DNA of 64,000 bases from an uncultured Lachnospiraceae bacterium (GTDB lineage Bacteria; Bacillota; Clostridia; Lachnospirales; Lachnospiraceae): contig CANOEC010000003.1 in assembly GCA_947564735.1 (NCBI GenBank), forward strand, positions 124,001 through 188,000, given 5' to 3'. The notes under the pieces were generated by a model. That model searched no databases and was not told the origin of the DNA. It saw only the letters and a program-made list of their open reading frames with translations. The position numbers were made by a program, and so were the translations under genes. Positions 1 to 8,077 of this stretch are shown piece after piece (positions within the stretch are counted from its first letter, which is position 1; each line of letters starts with the position of its first letter).

Positions 1-41
1 ATTCTTCAAAAAACTCCGTATAGATGTCACGGAATTCAATG

Positions 42-659
42 CTACATATATGCTTTAATAAAAGCATCTGACAATTGAATGTCTGCTATGTCTGATAAAT
101 CCCCAATTTTAATTTTCATCCATTTTTCTTTATTTTGGGTGGCATCCATTACCAGATACCTATATTCTTTTTGAAACGACAAATCGGCCTCTCTTTTCAA
201 AAATGCAAAATTTTCTTTACCTGAAGACAATAATCGCATGGCTTCCATATCATCTTCAATACTTTCACTATAATAGAAAACATCTTTTCCCAAAAATAAA
301 CATGCTGTACTCTCAACTTCCCTATCTAATCTCCGTATAAATTCCCATTCGTCTTTAATAATGACAACATGATTTCCAAATTCAGCCATTCTTTTCAATC
401 CCTCTAAATCCAACTCATCACTCATATGATATAAACATAAGACATGACCAATCTCTTCATCAGGCTCAAGTCTAAAATTTATTGGGCTTCCATTCGGAGT
501 AGTATATTTTGGGGTAAAAAACCTTCCCTCCTCAAGGTCTTGTTTTCCGGCAACTATCGCATTCTCTTGATTTCTATATTCTTTTACCGCTTTCAACCAT
601 ATATTCCCACTTAAAAAGTTATCTGCTCCAACTTCATCAATAAACTTTAAAAATGCCAT
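42..659 (-). CDS. Hypothetical protein, last gene of the restriction operon
   Basis: A 205-aa soluble protein with no signal peptide or membrane segment. I do not recognise the family with certainty. The N-terminus (FLSGNIWLKAVKEYRNQEN) and the late motif FQKEYRYLVM resemble the general layout of DUF2971-like proteins found in phage and defence loci, but this is a weak resemblance. It begins 23 bp after the LlaJI/McrC-type nuclease gene on the same strand, and an AGAGGT ribosome site precedes its ATG, so it is probably the fourth gene of the operon that begins with the methyltransferase. Its AT-rich composition matches the rest of the island. It could be an accessory restriction subunit, an immunity factor or an unrelated cargo gene. 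Confidence 0.75.
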   Translation of the reverse strand: MAFLKFIDEVGADNFLSGNIWLKAVKEYRNQENAIVAGKQDLEEGRFFTPKYTTPNGSPINFRLEPDEEIGHVLCLYHMSDELDLEGLKRMAEFGNHVVIIKDEWEFIRRLDREVESTACLFLGKDVFYYSESIEDDMEAMRLLSSGKENFAFLKREADLSFQKEYRYLVMDATQNKEKWMKIKIGDLSDIADIQLSDAFIKAYM

Positions 660-682
660 ATCATACCTCTTTCACTTCTTCA

Positions 683-2152
683 CTACAATACCAATTCCTC
701 TATTGGCATTTTCTTCCTTGTAAGATAGTATTCATAAACCCTGTGTGCTGGCAGTTGGCGTATTTCTATGTTTTCCAATCCCAATGCTTCCAACATTGCC
801 AGTCTTACTGTGCCTTTAACAATAATATCTTTTTTTTCAGTAGGCATAATAAAACAATTTTTTACTATAGGAATTGACTGTTTTTTAATAAAATTCATAT
901 ATGCCAACTGATAAAGATATTGTTTTGTCACATCTCCAATTCCCGGATTGCCCCGCAGTGCTTTACCCTTTTCAAGTTGGATATTATAATACTTGGCATC
1001 CAAAATTATAAAATAATCTCCCTCCGCACTTTGTCCTGTTGTAATAATATCAGGTATGAGCGTATCCTTGGCAAGTATTGGTTTATCCATATCAGCAGCT
1101 TTCCATTCTGGCAAATCGATTATTTCTATCAGTTTCTTTTCCTGCTTAAACTCAACTGCCAAAGGCTTAGATAATCCAAGACCGCCAATAGGTGTTGCCA
1201 ACTTATTATTAAATACCTCTGCGCATATTTTTTCCCACACAACATGGAAAGCTGTCGTTCCAAACATACTGATTCCTTCGTTTTCCTCCAATACTCTCTT
1301 GTCCTGTGAAACATAGGTATACATTGTTTTCAGAAGTATCTGTCTTCTGGTGTTGAACTGTAAACTGAGTTCAGCTTGGATTCTATCCAATATGTATTCC
1401 TTGTCGCCAAAATCCTCTAAACTCTCATCAGACAGTTCCACAGAAGCCATCTCGAACAGTTCCTCCAACTCAGAATCATGAAGCTGCTCGGAGCATTCGG
1501 TCAAAATGCACTCATGAAGTCTCTTGAAGTAATCCATTTCATCGTCAATAGTTTTTTCGGTATATAGCTCTGTATAATAAGGCCGATTATCCCGAATAAT
1601 GGTAAATCCCTCATTAATAGTTTTTTCCCAAAGGATTGCCCCTTCTCCATTAACCTCCACTATATCTTCGCTGTTGTTGTACACCCCATACTCATGATAG
1701 TCATTGAGTAAATAAAGGATAATTGCAAGCAAATTGAAACTGCGGTTATCCCCATCGCCATTAAACAGATTTACAATCTGCTCCTCGGAATTGCTGTAAC
1801 GCTCTAAAACCTTCATGACCTGCTTCATCTCTTCTAGCGGATCAACCGCCGAAAGGAGATACTTTGGATATATTTTTATAATCCTGCTGCCATAGGTTAT
1901 AACGCCAACATAAGTAAAAACATACAGGTACTCATCGTTTCCAGCGGATTCATCTGCTATTTGGATATCCTCATCCACCAAATCAGAAAGCACCAGTTGT
2001 TCCATATTATTATTTACGGTTTTCAGGACGCTATAGGCCTTCAAATTCTTTATAAACTGTTCGACTCCCTGCTCGTCATAAGCAAATAGACTCCGAAGCT
2101 CATTCTTGGAATACCGCCTCTGCTCCCTGACATAGCTCGAAATGATTTTCAT
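683..2152 (-). CDS. LlaJI/McrC-type restriction nuclease subunit
   Basis: A 489-aa protein that fits the LlaJI-type restriction endonuclease family, the nuclease partner of McrB-like motors. The N-terminal two thirds is the helical/beta region expected to contact the motor. A PD-(D/E)XK nuclease core lies near the C-terminus: Pro-Asp at about residues 367-368 and ILDAKYY at 383-389 supply the Asp and Lys of the catalytic site. The stretch FHVVWEKICAEVFNN (about 302-316) is typical of LlaJI nucleases. The gene starts 5 bp after the McrB-type gene stops, so the two are surely cotranscribed and probably translationally coupled. Expected role: cutting DNA when its partner motor has translocated to it. 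Complete, with both catalytic motifs intact. Confidence 0.88.
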   Translation of the reverse strand: MKIISSYVREQRRYSKNELRSLFAYDEQGVEQFIKNLKAYSVLKTVNNNMEQLVLSDLVDEDIQIADESAGNDEYLYVFTYVGVITYGSRIIKIYPKYLLSAVDPLEEMKQVMKVLERYSNSEEQIVNLFNGDGDNRSFNLLAIILYLLNDYHEYGVYNNSEDIVEVNGEGAILWEKTINEGFTIIRDNRPYYTELYTEKTIDDEMDYFKRLHECILTECSEQLHDSELEELFEMASVELSDESLEDFGDKEYILDRIQAELSLQFNTRRQILLKTMYTYVSQDKRVLEENEGISMFGTTAFHVVWEKICAEVFNNKLATPIGGLGLSKPLAVEFKQEKKLIEIIDLPEWKAADMDKPILAKDTLIPDIITTGQSAEGDYFIILDAKYYNIQLEKGKALRGNPGIGDVTKQYLYQLAYMNFIKKQSIPIVKNCFIMPTEKKDIIVKGTVRLAMLEALGLENIEIRQLPAHRVYEYYLTRKKMPIEELVL

Positions 2153-2157
2153 ACGGC

Positions 2158-5100
2158 TTACCCTTCCTGATTGTTATAATAATCAGCTTTGAAATTATCT
2201 CCAAATATTCTGATTCCAATTTTATCAAACGCATCACATACAGATGAATATTTTGAATTATCACAGCCTTCAAACAGCTTATACTTGTGTTGTTTTGCAG
2301 CATCCTCATACAAATACATGATGACCTTGCTCTTGAAAGTCCGTATGAATCCTTCCGTATCCTCAATCATTCCTTCCTCATCCGTCTTCAGAACTTTCTT
2401 TGAAAGGAAAAATGGTCCCATCAGCTTATCTTCGTTTACCTTATACTGCTTCGCCAACTTGTCATTGATTGCCTTACGGAGCGTATTCCATTCGATAGGC
2501 TCCGGATCATCACCAAGCCGAATCATTCCCTCTACTTTTTCTTCATTTTCATTGATTCCAAGATATTCAAAACTCCATCTTCTCTTGAATGCCGTATCCA
2601 TAGGAAAAACCCCTTGGTCCGCACTGTTCATTGATGCCCAAATAAACATATTATCAGGCAGCTTTATTTTGAGCCAGTCTTCTGGGACACCTCCCAATTT
2701 TGATGCAAGGTACTTTCTCACATCTTCAGAGGTTTGGATTTCATATTCACTTACTCCATCATCGTCCCGGTCTAACAATTGAAACACATCTCCAAAAACT
2801 GCTGCCACCTTAGCTCTGTTAATTTCTTCAATAAGAAGCAAATATGGATTTGCAGGAATAATGGTATCTTTGATCAGTTCCATGATTTTATCACTTACTC
2901 TGCCGTTACTGCGGATATTTGGATTGAATTCCTTAAGCGTTTCATAATCCACAATCGGCCAATAATACGATACATAATCAAATCGAACTGCTGCGACGTC
3001 TTCGTTCTTTGATACTATTTTTCCAATGGCATATATACCGTTTTTGTAGCCAGGTTTGGTATTTGCCACATAGATAAGTGCCAAATCACCCACCTTGGCT
3101 TCTTTTGATGCATGGAATGTCTCCACTTGATTTACTTCCGTTATTTCCTCAAACAAGTCCCACTTCTCATCCTCATTTGTCGGATTCGGATTTGTTGGAA
3201 ACATATACATGGTATCTGCCTGTTCGATTGTTTCATACAATTTCATAATCTGCTGCGTATTTTTAACGGCATTAACATATACACGCATGAATGGTCCCGG
3301 CACAAAATCATATCGGATGTTTCCAGCCGTATCTGTCACGGGCTTATATGATCCGACAAACTGCGAATAAGAATAATCTGTGTGGAAAGTAACACGCTCC
3401 ATATGGTTTTCTGCACAACCTAAAAGTTCCTCTGACTCCTGTTTCAGTTTATAGCTCTTTCCCGTTCCCGGTGCACCGAACACAATTCTGTTTTTGTCAA
3501 AATCACATTCAAAACCTGTATTATAATTAGGCTCAATATATTCTTCTGTTTGCGACTTAATCTCTGACATTTCTTCCTCACCTTCTTCCGGCAAATCATA
3601 ATAATATTTTTTATACAGATATAGCAAATTTTCATCATCTTTCAGTTCAACACATGATGTCATATGCCCTTCTGCTTTCTTTGGCAGTCTTTCCTCTTCA
3701 TCAAAGCAGCAGTGCCATGTTACGGACTTATTGTGTGGCATATGGACATTATTCTCATTATATGTATAATTACCCACATCATCGCACAGTGCAAGCAACT
3801 CCTCCCCATCCATCATTACAAAAATACTGTCTTGTGTGGTTTTATAAAAGGTCTGCAATTCTCCTGCTTTTCGTGATGCAGTTCCGGCATCGTTGGGATA
3901 GTATTCATCCTGCATTTTTTCTGCAAGAGCCTTTTTTACAATATCCCTTCCCGTATAACCATTCGTCTGTACATAATTTTCTAATGAGCCAACTGCCGGC
4001 CAACCTATGGCTGCAATATTCTGTTTTCTCCAATCTTCTGCATAATTTCCATCATGATCAGAAGTTCCAAGCCTACAAAACTGCTTAATTCCCCCGAACT
4101 TATCATAGAACGCCTCCCCAAAATGCGTAGCCATCAATCCGGCATATTTTGCAACTATGGCTATCTGCCCGCTTCTGCCATAGGTCTTGCTACTTGGATT
4201 AATGAGCAGTGCCCGCAATCCATGTTTCTGCCAATCTTCGGAATGCCATGTTGCAAATTTATTTGGGAACATCATATAAAAATATTTATGCACCCAGTTA
4301 TTAGTAGCAAAATTACCCAAAGCATCCACAAGTTTATCATGGAGTTCTTCATAATCCGAAACATCATCGAGTGTGCTGTCTTCTATTATTTCTACACCTC
4401 TTGCCAATTTATCTCGGATAGACTTTCCAACTTGAACGGCCTCATCAAATGAAATAATCTCCTTTTTTGCCGGACTACCTGTAATCCACTCGCCTTCCTT
4501 ATTCTGATATAATCCAAACTTAAGAGAGGTTCCTCCCGTCACACTGCCAAACTGACTTCTGCAATCCTTCTGAAACTCTAACCAATAACACATACTGTCA
4601 TTAGTCTGTTCCGCTGTATAGAACATTTCACGCAACAAATCTTCATCAGACAGCTCCATAAGTCTTTCAGGTGCAAACTTTTTTCTAAACTCATCCAATA
4701 TTGAAACCAATTCATGTTCTGTTTTCTCATAAACAATTCCTGACTCCAAAATATACTCATTCAAAATTCTTGCTGCTCGTTGGTATTCATTTTCTAATTT
4801 TCCATCCTCATCCAAGATTTCATTTGAGTCAGCCAAAACCATAGTAGATAGTTCCCTTCTCAGCTTTTCATTATTAACATAGGCATATGTAATCGTTGCA
4901 ACATATGACTGGCTGGCGTTTACTAAATTTAAAATACCCAATATAGGAGAAACATAAAAATCATTTGTCCTTTCTATTCCCTTACCCCCATACCACCATT
5001 TATCATCAGATACAAACCTATATAACAATTCCACATTGTTTTCTACAATCTGCTTGTCATCTATATCTTTTTGCAACATTTCCGTCATTGAATCAATAAA

Positions 5101-5502
5101 AACATCTTTGAATTTACTTAGTTCATCAGTTTTTAATGATTTGTAAATGTCTTTTTTCTCAAAAGGCCTTCCATTATCTTGAATAAATCTATTTTTGTAG
5201 GTATCCAATAATTCTTCCGTAAGATTCCTGTACTTTATTATCTCTTGAACAAACTCCACTGCATATGCTGCTAATACAAACCACTGATTAGGCGCATATA
5301 TTTTTTGTCCAGCTGAATTTGAAATAATTACTGTAGTTTTCATATATTCCACACTACTTCCTGACGAAGTGGCGTAGTTACTAAATGCTTCCTTAAACCC
5401 TGTGCTTAACTGTATATCATCATGCGTAAACTCCTTTTCTATTTTTGAATGTATTATCTCAGCCACACTTCCCAAATCGGTTAATATATATTTTTCATCC
5501 AT
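2158..5502 (-). CDS. McrB-type AAA+ restriction motor with two PUA/EVE-like regions
   Basis: A 1114-aa motor subunit of an McrBC/LlaJI-type restriction system. The AAA+ core has Walker A GAPGTGKS (676-683), Walker B LLLIEEINRA (888-896), the McrB-type signature MNSADQ (958-963) and paired arginines (974-975). In McrB this core hydrolyses GTP and powers DNA translocation. About 200 residues separate Walker A from Walker B, because a segment (about 765-860, with VGDLALIYV and NGIYAIGKIV) that looks like a PUA/EVE fold is inserted there. A second PUA-like region (about 480-600, ending VTWHCCF) lies before the core. The first 450 residues are helical and unassigned. The gene begins 3 bp after the methyltransferase stop and ends 5 bp before the nuclease gene. 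Domain limits are estimated by eye. Confidence 0.9.
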   Translation of the reverse strand: MDEKYILTDLGSVAEIIHSKIEKEFTHDDIQLSTGFKEAFSNYATSSGSSVEYMKTTVIISNSAGQKIYAPNQWFVLAAYAVEFVQEIIKYRNLTEELLDTYKNRFIQDNGRPFEKKDIYKSLKTDELSKFKDVFIDSMTEMLQKDIDDKQIVENNVELLYRFVSDDKWWYGGKGIERTNDFYVSPILGILNLVNASQSYVATITYAYVNNEKLRRELSTMVLADSNEILDEDGKLENEYQRAARILNEYILESGIVYEKTEHELVSILDEFRKKFAPERLMELSDEDLLREMFYTAEQTNDSMCYWLEFQKDCRSQFGSVTGGTSLKFGLYQNKEGEWITGSPAKKEIISFDEAVQVGKSIRDKLARGVEIIEDSTLDDVSDYEELHDKLVDALGNFATNNWVHKYFYMMFPNKFATWHSEDWQKHGLRALLINPSSKTYGRSGQIAIVAKYAGLMATHFGEAFYDKFGGIKQFCRLGTSDHDGNYAEDWRKQNIAAIGWPAVGSLENYVQTNGYTGRDIVKKALAEKMQDEYYPNDAGTASRKAGELQTFYKTTQDSIFVMMDGEELLALCDDVGNYTYNENNVHMPHNKSVTWHCCFDEEERLPKKAEGHMTSCVELKDDENLLYLYKKYYYDLPEEGEEEMSEIKSQTEEYIEPNYNTGFECDFDKNRIVFGAPGTGKSYKLKQESEELLGCAENHMERVTFHTDYSYSQFVGSYKPVTDTAGNIRYDFVPGPFMRVYVNAVKNTQQIMKLYETIEQADTMYMFPTNPNPTNEDEKWDLFEEITEVNQVETFHASKEAKVGDLALIYVANTKPGYKNGIYAIGKIVSKNEDVAAVRFDYVSYYWPIVDYETLKEFNPNIRSNGRVSDKIMELIKDTIIPANPYLLLIEEINRAKVAAVFGDVFQLLDRDDDGVSEYEIQTSEDVRKYLASKLGGVPEDWLKIKLPDNMFIWASMNSADQGVFPMDTAFKRRWSFEYLGINENEEKVEGMIRLGDDPEPIEWNTLRKAINDKLAKQYKVNEDKLMGPFFLSKKVLKTDEEGMIEDTEGFIRTFKSKVIMYLYEDAAKQHKYKLFEGCDNSKYSSVCDAFDKIGIRIFGDNFKADYYNNQEG

Positions 5503-5505
5503 TTA

Positions 5506-6666
5506 TCATACCTCTTTCCTCGGCAATTTTTTTATTTCTATAACAATCCTTTTTGCAACAGCCCGCACAACCGGCACAGCAACAGAGTTACCAAATTGCT
5601 TATATGCCTGTGTATCAGAAACTGGAATAATGAATTTCTCTGGAAATCCCTGCAATCTTGCACATTCTCTCGGAGTGAGTTTCCTTGGATTTTTTCCCTT
5701 TCCCTGATCAATCAGTATTTCGCTACCATCTTTATAATAACGCGCACTAATTGTATTAGTATACTCTGATTCTTCATTAAACAAAGTGTAACCAAAGCCA
5801 TTCCCTTTTTCTTGATGCTCTTTTTTTCTACGCTGATGACCTTCCCATAATGCATCACTAATTGTATATTTCTCGTCCACACTTTTTTCCAATATATCTC
5901 CGAGTCTAGTTTTCTGATTCATTGGTTTAGGAAATTCAAAGGTATACCCTTCCGGCAAATCAAAATAATTTTTACTCAATCCCACAATGTAAATTCTTTC
6001 ACGATTCTGCGGAACCCCAAAATCTCCCGCTCGCAGAATTGCGTAATTTACATAATAATTCAATGAATCCAAATGCTCTAAAATTACTCGCAATGTCCTT
6101 CCTTTATCATGTCCTTTTAGCTGTTTAACATTTTCCAACAGAAATGCCTTTGGATTTTTTTCTTTTAGAATTCTCTCTATTTCAAAAAACAAAGTGCCTC
6201 TGGTGTCAGAAAACCCTTTTTTCAGACCTGCCTGAGAAAACGGCTGACACGGAAATCCTGCAAGTAAAATATCAAAATCCGGAATATCTGAGGCCGAAAT
6301 TTTTGTAATGTCTCCTTGTGGCTCATCCCCAAAATTTACCCGATATGTTTTCTGAGCAAATTTATCCCATTCAGAGGTAAATACACAAGTACCTCCAAGC
6401 TCCTGAAAAGGAATTCGGATTCCACCGATACCCGCAAACAAATCAATATATTTAAATTTAGCCTTTTTATGTTGTTCTTCATATGGCACAACATTAGCAA
6501 ACTGCATAATACTCTTATACTCCAATACAGATGGTGTAGATTCCCCATTCTCCCACCGTCTCAAAGTTCTCTCACCATTTCTCCCCATTCCAAGTGCATC
6601 TGCAAAATCCTTTTGAGTAAGACCCAAACTTTTTCTTTTTTCCTTAACTGCTTCATAAATATCCAT
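5506..6666 (-). CDS. DNA (cytosine-5) methyltransferase with N-terminal HTH
   Basis: A 386-aa C5-cytosine methyltransferase, transferring methyl from S-adenosylmethionine to cytosine within its recognition site. Visible motifs in order: I DLFAGIGG (75-82), IV GFPCQPFS with catalytic Cys140, VI ENV (178-180), VIII QNRERIY (220-226), and the C-terminal QFGNSVAVPV. The target-recognition region between VIII and the C-terminus is short, as expected for one target. Residues 1-60 are a Cro/Xre-like helix-turn-helix (LTQKDFADALGMG), as in M.SsoII/M.Ecl18kI, which repress their own genes. A 15-bp imperfect inverted repeat sits next to the -10 of its promoter. It heads the operon with the McrB-type and LlaJI-type genes and is divergent from a candidate restriction enzyme. 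Together with the downstream vsr gene this suggests a CC-containing target, which is an inference. Confidence 0.95.
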   Translation of the reverse strand: MDIYEAVKEKRKSLGLTQKDFADALGMGRNGERTLRRWENGESTPSVLEYKSIMQFANVVPYEEQHKKAKFKYIDLFAGIGGIRIPFQELGGTCVFTSEWDKFAQKTYRVNFGDEPQGDITKISASDIPDFDILLAGFPCQPFSQAGLKKGFSDTRGTLFFEIERILKEKNPKAFLLENVKQLKGHDKGRTLRVILEHLDSLNYYVNYAILRAGDFGVPQNRERIYIVGLSKNYFDLPEGYTFEFPKPMNQKTRLGDILEKSVDEKYTISDALWEGHQRRKKEHQEKGNGFGYTLFNEESEYTNTISARYYKDGSEILIDQGKGKNPRKLTPRECARLQGFPEKFIIPVSDTQAYKQFGNSVAVPVVRAVAKRIVIEIKKLPRKEV

Positions 6667-6691
6667 ATCCGGCTTCTCTCCTCTTGATAGT

Positions 6692-6706
6692 AGGTCAATC
6701 TGTCCT
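6692..6706. promoter_or_regulatory. Candidate autoregulatory operator of the methyltransferase
   Basis: A 15-bp imperfect inverted repeat (AGGTCA-ATC-TGTCCT, five of six arm positions paired) covers the probable transcription start of the methyltransferase operon, directly after its -10. From memory it resembles the palindrome bound by the HTH of M.SsoII/M.Ecl18kI, which contains GGACA and TGTCC arms. Binding by the HTH of the methyltransferase is inferred. Confidence 0.5.
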
Positions 6707-6707
6707 C

Positions 6708-6736
6708 ATTTTATCACATTTTGTCAATAAAGTGAA
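6708..6736 (-). promoter_or_regulatory. Probable promoter of the methyltransferase-restriction operon
   Basis: On the minus strand TTCACT and TAAAAT are separated by 17 bp, and the -10 has a TG extension (TGATAAAAT). It lies 42 bp or more upstream of the methyltransferase ATG, and the candidate operator overlaps its start site. Confidence 0.55.
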
Positions 6737-6782
6737 GTTGTTTTTCATTTATTTTTTATCTGTATACTAAATCTTTGGACTA

Positions 6783-6791
6783 TGATATAAT
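6783..6791 (+). promoter_or_regulatory. Extended -10 of the divergent candidate nuclease gene
   Basis: TGATATAAT forms an extended -10 hexamer, 30 bp before the ATG at 6821. A strong ribosome site AAGGAGGGG follows at 6807-6815. No good -35 is seen, as often with extended -10 promoters. Confidence 0.55.
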
Positions 6792-6820
6792 ATTTCTATT
6801 CCAACAAGGAGGGGTTAGAT

Positions 6821-7546
6821 ATGCCATTCATCAATGATTATATAGATGTGCAAAACAAAGCAAAAACCGATATTACCCAATCTCAACTAATTTTTGAAGA
6901 AACACTCAGACGAAGCGGTTTAACAAATGCCACTCCCCAAATTCAATACTCCAATATATATCAAATTTTATCTGCTAGGGATTCTGTCCATGCAGATATA
7001 ATAAATGCAGGACTTACTGAAGATGTTAAAGTGACCGGAGCTGTCACTGAATTAATCTGCAAAATTGCTCTCGATGCTGCAGCCCCAAATCGTTATGATA
7101 AACTCCCAAAAACTTGGGATTGGATCGGAGATTATGCAATAATGGGATCTCCGTTTAATCTTTTTATTTCTGTAAAAAGCTACAAAGCTAAAGAGCGTCT
7201 TATTGTTAGCGGTACCGGCCAAAATGCTGCTCCTGTTATTGGTTTTGGATTATTTGATGACCCTAAAGAATGGTCTCCTGATCGTGTAAAGCAATATAAA
7301 CAGAGAGGTTTCATTGCGATTTATATGCCACAAACACTTTACAACACACTAGATGCAATGATTCCTACAACTGCAGGACTTCCTCCAAGATTAGTCCGGC
7401 GATATTCTCCTGCGAACGGCTATCCTGCGACCAACATCAAAAATGTATATGATAAACCATTACTCAGAAAACTTGAAGATTTTTGTATTGATATTGCAAA
7501 TGTTTGCCTTCCCAATTCTTATACGCTAGATTTGTCCCGTTACTAA
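6821..7546 (+). CDS. Candidate type II restriction endonuclease
   Basis: A 241-aa protein divergent from the cytosine methyltransferase. I do not recognise a named enzyme. It has a plausible PD-(D/E)XK-type core: Asp104 in WIGDYAI, then FNLFISVKSYKAKERL with Lys119 of the SVK strand and a following KERL (124-127). The S-x-K ... K-E-R pattern resembles the K-T-S-x-R-E-R type motifs of many type II enzymes. The setting supports the call: methyltransferases with an N-terminal HTH are commonly divergent from the cognate nuclease gene. A 12-bp-stem terminator follows the stop. Alternatives are another island nuclease or an unrelated protein. Length is in the normal range for type II enzymes. Confidence 0.6.
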   Translation: MPFINDYIDVQNKAKTDITQSQLIFEETLRRSGLTNATPQIQYSNIYQILSARDSVHADIINAGLTEDVKVTGAVTELICKIALDAAAPNRYDKLPKTWDWIGDYAIMGSPFNLFISVKSYKAKERLIVSGTGQNAAPVIGFGLFDDPKEWSPDRVKQYKQRGFIAIYMPQTLYNTLDAMIPTTAGLPPRLVRRYSPANGYPATNIKNVYDKPLLRKLEDFCIDIANVCLPNSYTLDLSRY

Positions 7547-7562
7547 AATTATCCTTCCACCA

Positions 7563-7590
7563 AAAAAGATTGGCAGCAGCCAATCTTTTT
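7563..7590. terminator. Bidirectional terminator
   Basis: A perfect 12-bp stem (AAAAAGATTGGC / GCCAATCTTTTT) with an AGCA loop lies between the convergent candidate nuclease and vsr genes. The A and T runs allow it to work on both strands. Confidence 0.88.
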
Positions 7591-8029
7591 ATATATCATA
7601 ATTCTCTGTAATGATATCGAAGACAGTTTCATCAAGAACTTTAACGCATTCATCAACATTTTTCTTTATATCATTTCCCCAAAAGCGAATAACCGTCCAT
7701 CCCAAGAATAACAACTGCTTATTTACTTCATCGTCGCGTTCCCTATTTCGATTTATCTTCTTAATCCAAAAATCTGAGTTACTGCCTTTTTCTATTCGTG
7801 GTTTAAGAACTTCCCAATTTTTACCATGAAAAAACTCACTATCACAAAAAATTGCAATCTTATATTTTGTTAATACAATATCCGGCTTACCAGGAAGCAT
7901 TTTATAATTTTTTCTATATCTGTATCCATTTTTCCACAATGCTTTTCGTAAACATATTTCAATCGAAGTATTTTCTGATTTTATGTTAGCCATATTTTTA
8001 TGCCGCTGTTCTTTGGTTAAGTTATCCAT
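7589..8029 (-). CDS. vsr: Very short patch repair (Vsr) mismatch endonuclease
   Basis: A 146-aa Vsr-family endonuclease. Vsr enzymes nick next to T:G mismatches made by deamination of 5-methylcytosine at the site of a partner methyltransferase. Visible features: N-terminal LTKEQRHKNMANIKSENTSIE, the core motif MLPGKPDIVL with Asp50 of the active site, and IAIFCDSEFFHGKNW carrying the conserved aromatic and His68. The C-terminal WTVIRFWGNDIKKN block is also typical. The length is normal for the family. An RBS (GGGGTGAAAA) is immediately before the ATG. It lies 48 bp downstream of the GIY-YIG gene on the same strand and is probably cotranscribed with it. Its presence supports the reading that the island methyltransferase makes 5-methylcytosine. 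Confidence 0.95.
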   Translation of the reverse strand: MDNLTKEQRHKNMANIKSENTSIEICLRKALWKNGYRYRKNYKMLPGKPDIVLTKYKIAIFCDSEFFHGKNWEVLKPRIEKGSNSDFWIKKINRNRERDDEVNKQLLFLGWTVIRFWGNDIKKNVDECVKVLDETVFDIITENYDI

Positions 8030-8077
8030 TTTTCACCCCGCCTTAATCATACACCATTCCAAATACTCGCAACTTTT

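Noticed and set aside
2189-2782. Plus-strand open frame of 197 codons inside the McrB-type gene
   Set aside because: It is antisense to a gene with clear motifs, has no ribosome site and no recognisable protein character.
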